Assembly (NCBI GenBank): GCA_017516765.1
Contig: JAFXBE010000019.1
Coordinates: forward strand, 1-64,000
From: Clostridia bacterium
GTDB taxonomy: Bacteria > Bacillota > Clostridia > Christensenellales > Aristaeellaceae
Direction of reading: 5' to 3'
Length of the DNA stretch: 64,000 bases
Shown: in pieces, positions 57,771-64,000 of the stretch
Position numbering within the stretch: position 1 is the first letter of the stretch
How the letters are laid out: every line of letters begins with the position of its first letter
Made by a program: the position numbers and the translations under genes
Notes under the pieces: model-generated
The model's database searches: none
Told to the model about the DNA's origin: nothing
The model's input: the letters and a program-made list of their open reading frames with translations, nothing else

Positions 57771-59243
57771 ATGCAGAACTCTCAAAACCTTCAAAAGGCG
57801 CTGGAGCTCCGTCAGTCCATTATGGATGGCGATGAGAAGCGCCTCAAGGAACAGCGTGATGCCGGCAAGCTGACCGCCCGGGAACGCATCGCCAAGATGG
57901 CCGACGAAGGCAGCTTCGTTGAGCTGTTCGCTCTGGTCAGCAAGGAGGACGAAGGCGCAGGCGTCGTTACCGGCTATGCCACCATCGACCAGCGTCCCGT
58001 GTACATCTTTGCGCAGGACTTCACTGTTCATGGCGGCGCCATGGGCACGATGCAGGCGCAGAAGATCGTCAAGCTGCTGGATATGGCTCTCAAGACCGGC
58101 GCACCCGTGCTGGCCATGATGGACAGCGCCGGCGTCCGCATCGACGAAGGCGCAGCCGCCATGAGCGCATATTCCGAAATCTACAACAAGATGGCTCGTC
58201 TCAGCGGCGTGTGCCCCATGGTTGCGCTGGTGCTGGGTCCCTGCATCGGTGGCGCTGCGCTCATCAGCCAGATCGCCGATGTAACCATCATGGCCGAGAA
58301 GGTCGGTCAGCTGATGGTGTTCGGCCCCCAGGTTATGGCTGCCATGAACGGTCTGCAGGTCAATGCAGAAGAAGTGGGCGGCGCCAAGGTGGCCGCTTCC
58401 ATGGGCGCCTGCGCTCTGGTGGCTGCCGACGAGGAGGAAGCCCTGCTGAAAGCCCGTCAGGTACTGGATCTGCTGCCTGCCAGCAATCTGGAAGACAGCG
58501 ACATCGTTGATACCGACGACATGAGCCGTCTCCTTCCCGAAATTGATGTCAACGATACCGATGCTCTGCTTACCGCTCTGTTTGACGGCGGCAACAAGCT
58601 GGAACTGTATGCCGAGTACGAGCCTTCCGTGCGTGTTGCGCTGGGCCGTATGGGCGGCCGCACCGTTGGTGTGGTGGCTGCCTGCGGCAAGCTGAAGGCC
58701 GGCGCGCTTACCAAGGCCGCCCGCTTTGTGCGCTTCATGGATTGCTTTGGCGTTCCTGTTGTCAGCCTGCTCAACACCTGCGGTGTTGAAGTGGAAAGCA
58801 TCAAGCAGCAGGGCTGGCTGTTCAAAGCTCAGGCGCAGCTGCTCTACTCCTACGCCGAAGCCACCACCGCCAAGGTGACCGTGGTTACCGGCGATGCCAT
58901 CGGTCAGGCTTATGTTGCCATGGGCGGCAAGGCTAACGCCGATGTTACCTACGCCTGGCCCGGCGCCGTCATCTCTGCCCTCACCCCCGAAGCCGCCGTT
59001 GCCGTGCTTTACCGCAACGAGGTAAAGGCCGATACCGACCTGAGCGTCGAGGCTGCCCGCAGCAAGTATGCGGCTCAGTATATCGACGATGTGGCCGGTG
59101 CCCTGTGCGCCGCCAAGGCCGGTATGGTAGACGATGTGATCCAGCCCGCCAACACCCGAGCCATGATCATTTCTGCACTGGAAATGCTTGCTTCCAAGCG
59201 GGATTCCAATCCGCCCAAGAAGCACGGCAATCTGCCGATGTAA
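57771..59243 (+). CDS. mmdA: Acyl-CoA carboxyltransferase subunit (methylmalonyl-CoA decarboxylase alpha-type)
   Basis: 490 residues from ATG 57771 (GGAAGGAGAAGGG). Carboxyl transferase N- and C-domains: RERIAKMADEGSFVEL, QDFTVHGGAMGTMQAQKIVKLLDMAL, DSAGVRIDEGAAA, LGPCIGGAAL, NTCGVEVESIKQQGWL and VTGDAIGQAYVAMGG. Resembles methylmalonyl-CoA/propionyl-CoA transferases (12S type), though exact acyl-CoA specificity is not readable. First gene of the Na+ decarboxylase operon. Confidence 0.87.
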   Translation: MQNSQNLQKALELRQSIMDGDEKRLKEQRDAGKLTARERIAKMADEGSFVELFALVSKEDEGAGVVTGYATIDQRPVYIFAQDFTVHGGAMGTMQAQKIVKLLDMALKTGAPVLAMMDSAGVRIDEGAAAMSAYSEIYNKMARLSGVCPMVALVLGPCIGGAALISQIADVTIMAEKVGQLMVFGPQVMAAMNGLQVNAEEVGGAKVAASMGACALVAADEEEALLKARQVLDLLPASNLEDSDIVDTDDMSRLLPEIDVNDTDALLTALFDGGNKLELYAEYEPSVRVALGRMGGRTVGVVAACGKLKAGALTKAARFVRFMDCFGVPVVSLLNTCGVEVESIKQQGWLFKAQAQLLYSYAEATTAKVTVVTGDAIGQAYVAMGGKANADVTYAWPGAVISALTPEAAVAVLYRNEVKADTDLSVEAARSKYAAQYIDDVAGALCAAKAGMVDDVIQPANTRAMIISALEMLASKRDSNPPKKHGNLPM

Positions 59244-59264
59244 TACCGAAAGGAAGGTACATCG

Positions 59265-59651
59265 ATGGAAAACATTATCTTTGGCTTGGGCGTAGCGGCG
59301 CTGGGCATGATCACCGTTTTCGCCGGGTTGGTTATTCTGATCGTCTTCATCAAACTGCTTACCGGCTTTACCGGTAATGCCGGCAAGAAGGAGAAGAAGA
59401 TGCCCGCAAAGACGGAGGCTGCCAAGGCTTCCGAAACCGGCGAAGTGCCCGGCGAGGTTCTGGCTGCCATTACCGCCGCCCTTGCGATGAACAACGGAGC
59501 CGTTTCTGCAGAAGTGGTGGCCGCCATTTCTGCTGCCATCACCGTGGTGATGGGCGGCGAAAAATTTGTGGTTCGCCATGTTAAGCGTATCCACAATGCG
59601 CCTGCCTGGAACCGCGCAGGCCGCGAAGAACAGGTTTACAGCCGTTTCTGA
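59265..59651 (+). CDS. oadG: Na+-decarboxylase gamma-type small subunit (OadG family)
   Basis: 128 residues. One N-terminal membrane helix (LGVAALGMITVFAGLVILIVFIKLL), Lys/Ala-rich linker, and a C-terminal VAAITAALAMNNG/VVAAISAAITVVMGGE segment typical of OadG/MmdD proteins, which anchor the complex. 21 bp after the carboxyltransferase gene. Confidence 0.88.
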   Translation: MENIIFGLGVAALGMITVFAGLVILIVFIKLLTGFTGNAGKKEKKMPAKTEAAKASETGEVPGEVLAAITAALAMNNGAVSAEVVAAISAAITVVMGGEKFVVRHVKRIHNAPAWNRAGREEQVYSRF

Positions 59652-59696
59652 GGCTTTACCGCACAATAAACAACGATTTTGAAGGAGGATCCTGTC

Positions 59697-60086
59697 ATGC
59701 GTCAGTTCAATGTTACCGTTAATGGTGTTGTGTATTCCGTCGCCGTTGAAGAAGTAAACGGTGCTGTTGCCCCTGTTGCCGTTGCTCCCGTTGCTGCCCC
59801 CGTTGCCGCTCCTGTGGCTGCCCCCGCTCCCGTAGCCGCTCCCGCTGCTCCCGTGGCTGCTCCCGTTACTGGCGGCGAAAAGGTGACCGCTCCCATGCCC
59901 GGCACTGTGCTGGATGTAAAGGTCGCTCAGGGCGCTTCCGTTAAGAAGGGCGATCTTCTGCTTATTCTCGAAGCCATGAAGATGGAAAACGAGATCCTCG
60001 CTCCCTGCGATGGCACCGTGGCTCAGATCGTAGCTGCCAAGGGTGCTTCCGTTAACAGCGGCGATACCCTGATCGTGATTGGCTAA
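59697..60086 (+). CDS. Biotin carboxyl carrier protein of decarboxylase
   Basis: 129 residues from ATG 59697 (GAAGGAGG). N-terminal RQFNVTVNGVVYSVAVEEV, a flexible Ala-Pro-Val linker (~25-58), and a biotinyl domain with the biotin Lys ~95 in ILEAMKMENEI. Carries CO2 between the two carboxyltransferases and the membrane subunit. Confidence 0.96.
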   Translation: MRQFNVTVNGVVYSVAVEEVNGAVAPVAVAPVAAPVAAPVAAPAPVAAPAAPVAAPVTGGEKVTAPMPGTVLDVKVAQGASVKKGDLLLILEAMKMENEILAPCDGTVAQIVAAKGASVNSGDTLIVIG

Positions 60087-60135
60087 TTTCAGCCATTTCT
60101 TTACTCACTAAATCAGAAAGCGAGCTGAAAAAGCT

Positions 60136-61323
60136 ATGAATATCGGCGAAAGCTTAATGAAGCTTTGCATGGACTCCGGTATTTACGGGCTGATCCAGAA
60201 TCCCAAGCCGCTGATCATGATCATCGTAGCCTGCGTGCTTCTGTATCTGGCGATTGTCAAGAAGTATGAGCCGCTGCTGCTGATGCCCATTGCGTTTGGT
60301 ATGCTGCTGACCAACCTTCCTTTTGCCGGTATGTACCACGAAGAGCTGTTTGCCGAAGGTCACGTCCATTGGGAAATGTTTGGCGGCCATGGCGATATTA
60401 CGCCCGGCCTGCTGGATTACCTCTATCTGGGCGTTAAGTTGGGTATCTATCCCTGCTTGATCTTCATCGGCGTAGGCGCTATGACCGATTTCGGTCCCCT
60501 GATCGCCAACCCCATCAGCCTGCTGCTGGGTGCCGCTGCACAGCTGGGTATCTTTATTACCTTTATCGTCTGCTACACCGTGTTCGGTTTCACCGCTCCC
60601 GAAGCGGCCTCCACCGGTATTATCGGCGGCGCAGACGGTCCTACCGCCATTTATCTGACCGGTAAGCTGGCGCCCCATCTGCTGGGCCCCATCGCTGTTG
60701 CCGCCTACAGCTATATGGCGCTGGTTCCCGTCATTCAGCCCCCCATCATGCGCCTGCTCACCACCAAAAAGGAGCGGGAGATCGTGATGGAGCAGCTGCG
60801 CCCTGTATCCAAGAAGGAGAAGATCATCTTCCCCATTGCGGTAACCATCATCGTCAGCCTGTTGCTGCCTTCTGCCGCTCCTCTGATTGGCTGCCTGATG
60901 CTGGGCAACCTGTTCAAGGAGTCCGGCGTGGCGGACCGTCTGTGCAAGACTGTGCAAAACGAGCTGATGAACATCGTTACCATTTTCCTTGGCATCACCG
61001 TTGGCGCAACGGCAACCGCCGAAACCTTCCTGCAGCCCAAGACCCTGATGATCATCATCGTTGGTGTGGTTGCGTTTGGCTGCGGTACTGCCGGCGGTCT
61101 GCTGCTGGCAAAGCTGCTCAACAAGCTTACCGGCGGCAAGATCAACCCGCTGATCGGTTCTGCCGGTGTTTCTGCCGTTCCCATGGCTGCCCGTGTCAGC
61201 CAGGTAGAGGGCCAGAAGGCCAACCCCAAGAACTTCCTGCTCATGCACGCCATGGGCCCCAATGTTGCCGGTGTTATCGGTTCTGCGCTTGCAGCCGGTA
61301 TGCTGCTGAGCATGTTCGGCTAA
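60136..61323 (+). CDS. oadB: Na+-transporting decarboxylase beta subunit
   Basis: Integral membrane subunit that decarboxylates carboxybiotin and pumps Na+. 395 residues, 9-10 helices. Family signatures: [31 protein letters not shown] (the essential Asp of the Na+ site), [25 protein letters not shown] and the C-terminal [14 protein letters not shown]. Starts 49 bp after the biotin carrier gene. Confidence 0.96.
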   Translation: MNIGESLMKLCMDSGIYGLIQNPKPLIMIIVACVLLYLAIVKKYEPLLLMPIAFGMLLTNLPFAGMYHEELFAEGHVHWEMFGGHGDITPGLLDYLYLGVKLGIYPCLIFIGVGAMTDFGPLIANPISLLLGAAAQLGIFITFIVCYTVFGFTAPEAASTGIIGGADGPTAIYLTGKLAPHLLGPIAVAAYSYMALVPVIQPPIMRLLTTKKEREIVMEQLRPVSKKEKIIFPIAVTIIVSLLLPSAAPLIGCLMLGNLFKESGVADRLCKTVQNELMNIVTIFLGITVGATATAETFLQPKTLMIIIVGVVAFGCGTAGGLLLAKLLNKLTGGKINPLIGSAGVSAVPMAARVSQVEGQKANPKNFLLMHAMGPNVAGVIGSALAAGMLLSMFG

Positions 61324-61345
61324 TCCTGTTAATGAGGTGAAAACA

Positions 61346-62746
61346 ATGCCCAAGGTAGGAATTACTGATACCATCCTGCGCGACGGTCACCAGAGTCAGG
61401 CCGCAACGCGCATGAAGTTTTCCCAGATGGAGCCCATGCTGGCTCAGCTGGACAAAGTGGGCTACTACTCTCTGGAGTGCTGGGGCGGCGCTACCTTCGA
61501 CAGTTGCCTCCGCTTCCTGAACGAAGATCCCTGGGAGCGTCTGCGCAAGCTGCGCAAGGCTATGCCCAATACCCAGCTGCAGATGCTGCTGCGCGGCCAG
61601 AACCTGCTGGGCTACAAGCACTATTCCGATGATGTGGTCGAGTTCTTCGTAAAGAAGGCTATCGAGAACGGTATCGACATCATCCGTTGCTTCGACGCCC
61701 TCAACGACCTGCGCAATATGCAGACTGCCGTTACCGCTACCAAGAAGTACGGCGGCAAGGCTGAGGTGGCTATGAGCTATACCATCAGCGATGTGCATAC
61801 CGAAGATTATTTCGTCAAGCTGGCTGCCGATATCGAAGCCATGGGCGCAGACCTGATCTGCATCAAGGACATGGCAAATCTGCTTCTGCCCTACAGCGCT
61901 TACAGCCTCATCAAGCGTCTGAAGCAGGAAACCAGCCTGCCCATCGTGCTGCACACCCACGATACCACCGGTACCGGCGCCATGACTCTGCTCAAGGCGA
62001 TCGAAGCCGGTGCGGATGTGGTGGATACCTGTATCTCCGCTCTGGGTAACGGTACTTCCCAGCCCACCACCGAGTCTATCGTTGCCACGCTGCAGGGCAC
62101 CGAGTACGACACCGGTCTGGATCTGGTCGCCCTCACTGAGATCGCTGCTCACTTCCGCAAGGTGGCCGAAGAGCTGACTCAGGACGGCTGGCGCGATCCT
62201 GCCCGCGTGCTGGCAACCGACGCCAACACCCTGATCTATCAGGTTCCCGGCGGCATGCTGTCCAACCTGATCGGTCAGCTGAAGCAGGCCAACGCTATGG
62301 ACAAGTACTACGATGTGCTGGCAGAAGTGCCCCGCGTGCGTAAGGACTTCGGTCTGCCGCCGCTGGTAACCCCCACCAGCCAGATCGTGGGTACCCAGGC
62401 TGTTATGAACATTCTGGGCGGCGAACGCTACAAGATGGTCACCAAGGAATCCAAGGGTCTGCTCCGTGGCGAATACGGCAAGCTGCCCGCCGAAGTGGAT
62501 CCCGAGGTGCGCAAGAAGTGCATCGGCGATGACAAGGTCATCACTCACCGCCCCGCCGACGATATTCCCCCGGAACTGGAAAAGTATCGCGAGGAGATCC
62601 GCGACTACTACATGCAGGAAGAAGACGTACTCAGCTACGCCATGTTCCCGCAGGTCGCCCCCAAGTTCTTCCAGTATCGTCAGGCTGCCCAGCTGCAGGT
62701 GGATTCCACCATGCTGGATATGCAGCAGAAGACCATGCCTGTGTAA
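61346..62746 (+). CDS. oadA: Oxaloacetate decarboxylase alpha-type carboxyltransferase (5S type, without biotin domain)
   Basis: 466 residues from ATG 61346 (GAGGTG). HMG-CoA-lyase-like barrel: ITDTILRDGHQSQAATRMK (metal Asp), LECWGGATFDSCLRFLNEDPWERLR, QMLLRGQNLLGYKHY, LHTHDTTGTGAMTLLKAIEAGADVVDTC, and the PYC-OadA domain (TPTSQIVGTQAVMNIL). It ends before the biotinyl domain present in full OadA, matching the separate carrier gene. Transfers carboxyl between oxaloacetate/pyruvate and biotin. Last gene of the operon. Confidence 0.94.
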   Translation: MPKVGITDTILRDGHQSQAATRMKFSQMEPMLAQLDKVGYYSLECWGGATFDSCLRFLNEDPWERLRKLRKAMPNTQLQMLLRGQNLLGYKHYSDDVVEFFVKKAIENGIDIIRCFDALNDLRNMQTAVTATKKYGGKAEVAMSYTISDVHTEDYFVKLAADIEAMGADLICIKDMANLLLPYSAYSLIKRLKQETSLPIVLHTHDTTGTGAMTLLKAIEAGADVVDTCISALGNGTSQPTTESIVATLQGTEYDTGLDLVALTEIAAHFRKVAEELTQDGWRDPARVLATDANTLIYQVPGGMLSNLIGQLKQANAMDKYYDVLAEVPRVRKDFGLPPLVTPTSQIVGTQAVMNILGGERYKMVTKESKGLLRGEYGKLPAEVDPEVRKKCIGDDKVITHRPADDIPPELEKYREEIRDYYMQEEDVLSYAMFPQVAPKFFQYRQAAQLQVDSTMLDMQQKTMPV

Positions 62747-62763
62747 GACAAGTGCAAATGATG

Positions 62764-62793
62764 AGGCCCGCCGGAGTTTTCCGGCGGGCCTAT
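62764..62793. terminator. Bidirectional terminator between oadA and hydrogenase gene
   Basis: AGGCCCGCCGGA/TCCGGCGGGCCT, 12-bp stem, 4-nt loop. T-tracts are short on both sides. Confidence 0.65.
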
Positions 62794-62822
62794 TCGTTTC
62801 TGTGGGTTATGCTGTTATCCGA

Positions 62823-64000
62823 TCATTCTCCGGTGTCTGCCCGATACTTCTCTACTGCTTCGGTACTGCTGGCGTGAACGGCAGCTTTTCCGTATTTCTC
62901 CACCAGCCCCACATCCTTATCTCCGTGGGTCAGGCAGCCTGCGCCGCCGATGCAGCCCCCGTTGCATGCCATGCCCTCGATGAAGTTTTCCTTCAGCACA
63001 TTCTTGTCTTTTTTCAGAAGTGCGATGCGGCAGGCCTCGATACCGTCGCATACGACAGGATTCAGAATGAAGTCGGAATGCTTTTCTTCCAGCACGTGGG
63101 CAACCGCTTGCGCCAGACCGCCGCTGCGGGCGAAAATGCGTCCGTAGAAGCTGGCATCGTCAAGCGGTTCTTCGGGAAGCGCGTTCAGCACAATTCCGCG
63201 GCTGTCCAGCCACGCCTGCAATTCTTCAAAGGTGAGCACACAGTCCACATAAGGCTTTACATTTGCCTTTTGAGCTTCCTGCTTTTTGGCGGTGCAGGGC
63301 CCGATGAAGATCACCTTTGCGTCTGGCTCCAGAGTCTTGATGGCTTTGGCAAGTGCAGCCATGGGGGAAGGATTGTGGCTGATGTGTGCAGCAAGCTGGG
63401 GAAAGCTCTTTTCGATATAGTTCACAAATGCAGGACAGCAGGAAGAGGTAAGGAAGCCTTTCTCCTCCAGCTCCTTGGCTTCTTCCAGCGCTACCATATC
63501 TGCGCCGAGAGCGGCTTCGATCACCTTGGTAAAGCCCATACGCTTCAGGGCGGTTACCACCTGTCCCACCTTGGCATGGGTAAACTGGGCAGAGATGGCA
63601 GGGGCGACCACAGCATAAATGTTACTGATCCGGTTGCGGAGCAAACGAATGGCATCCAGCAGATAACTCTTGTCCTGGATCGCACCAAAGGGACAATGGT
63701 ACATGCAAGCGCCGCATTGGATGCATTTGCTGTCGTCAATGGCTGCAACGTGGTTTTCGCCCTGGGTGATGGCCTTTACCTTGCATGCGCGCTCACATGG
63801 ACGGGTATGGTTCTGGATCGCACTGTAAGGGCAGACAGTGGCGCACTTGCCGCAATTGACGCATTTGTCCGGATCGATGCAGGCACGGTGCCGCTCGTCA
63901 AAGGTAATGGCATTCTGCTTGCAGACCGTGGAGCAGCGGTGGGCGAGGCAGCCCCGGCAATCCGGCCCTACCGTGTAACCGCTGATGGGGCATTCGTCAC
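62823..64000 (-). CDS. [FeFe]-hydrogenase-like iron-sulfur protein (group B type), 5' end outside window
   Basis: The minus-strand frame is open to the window edge, giving about 391 visible codons; the start lies beyond. N-terminal visible part has several ferredoxin-type Cys clusters (CRGCLAHRC, CVNCGKCATVCP, CIQCGACMYHCP). The C-terminal part has the H-cluster motifs in order: TSSCCPAFVNYI, GPCTAKKQEA and EGMACNGGCIGGAGC. This fits a group B [FeFe] hydrogenase or a hydrogenase-like H2 sensor. No maturation gene is in view. Evolves or senses H2 in fermentation. Confidence 0.85.
   Translation of the reverse strand, partial: DECPISGYTVGPDCRGCLAHRCSTVCKQNAITFDERHRACIDPDKCVNCGKCATVCPYSAIQNHTRPCERACKVKAITQGENHVAAIDDSKCIQCGACMYHCPFGAIQDKSYLLDAIRLLRNRISNIYAVVAPAISAQFTHAKVGQVVTALKRMGFTKVIEAALGADMVALEEAKELEEKGFLTSSCCPAFVNYIEKSFPQLAAHISHNPSPMAALAKAIKTLEPDAKVIFIGPCTAKKQEAQKANVKPYVDCVLTFEELQAWLDSRGIVLNALPEEPLDDASFYGRIFARSGGLAQAVAHVLEEKHSDFILNPVVCDGIEACRIALLKKDKNVLKENFIEGMACNGGCIGGAGCLTHGDKDVGLVEKYGKAAVHASSTEAVEKYRADTGE

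Noticed and set aside
57660..59666. Minus-strand frame of about 670 codons
   Set aside because: Antisense to the carboxyltransferase and OadG genes.

Overview
The window looks like chromosomal DNA of a moderately GC-rich (by eye mid-50s %), anaerobic, spore-forming Clostridia-type Firmicute. The signs are strong Shine-Dalgarno sites (AAGGAGG) before most genes, a T-box before valS, a ribosomal-protein L10 leader, two alpha/beta-type small acid-soluble spore proteins, yaaQ-holB-yaaT and yloU-yloV-recG gene orders, an ECF-type vitamin transporter, a biotin-dependent Na+-pumping decarboxylase operon and an [FeFe]-hydrogenase-type protein. Secreted xylanase, a GH42 beta-galactosidase and a CE2-like esterase point to plant-polysaccharide use, as in gut or rumen Oscillospirales-like lineages. 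The taxonomic placement is inference.

Layout. 1-3234: two tandem minus-strand modules, each an ECF sigma factor plus a coupled single-pass membrane partner, separated by near-identical UUCG-loop terminators. 3310-8652: minus-strand operon ribF(kinase only)-ecfA1-ecfA2-ecfT-truA-degV-udk. 8895-12081: plus-strand esterase, a DUF1848 protein, and yceD-rpmF. 12140-19295: Val T-box, a small membrane protein, valS, a HAM1-like NTPase, rsmH-rsmI (both act on 16S C1402) and glycerate kinase. 19301-25421: an aromatic amino acid operon (aroF-tyrA-aroB-pheA-aroEK fusion-aroQ). It is preceded by a promoter, a 30-codon Phe/Tyr-rich leader peptide and a perfect terminator, i.e. an apparent translation-coupled attenuator.

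25531-27611: a SanA/YdcF-like protein, tRNA-Pro(GGG), tRNA-Arg(CCG), a lone RnfG-like flavoprotein and tRNA-Ser(GGA). 27544-32070: a roughly 4.5-kb integrative element bounded by a perfect 68-bp repeat of the 3' part of tRNA-Ser. It carries a tyrosine recombinase next to attR, a divergent DnaD-like replication gene with two small coupled genes, an HTH protein with a coupled micro-ORF, a candidate short RNA, a 15-bp tandem repeat, and a non-coding region of G-rich hairpin repeats. No capsid, relaxase or resistance gene is visible.

32176-42090: polyprenyl glycosylphosphotransferase, an EamA transporter, PPC-domain and C26 amidotransferase genes, a sugar-catabolism group (epimerase, GH10, GH42), SASP genes, and L10 leader-rplJ-rplL. 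42114-57578: ybaK, a Pro/Gln-rich membrane protein, yloU-fakA-recG-trmL, a family-4-like UDG, nfeD-floA, a LytTR regulator, darA-holB-ricT, purC and a GNAT enzyme. 57771-62746: a decarboxylase operon with two different carboxyltransferases sharing one biotin carrier and one Na+ pump. 62823-end: an [FeFe]-hydrogenase-like protein that runs out of the window.

Two regions stand out: the Phe/Tyr leader attenuator, because Firmicutes usually control such genes by T-boxes or other means, and the compact tRNA-Ser element with unassigned small genes and structured DNA.
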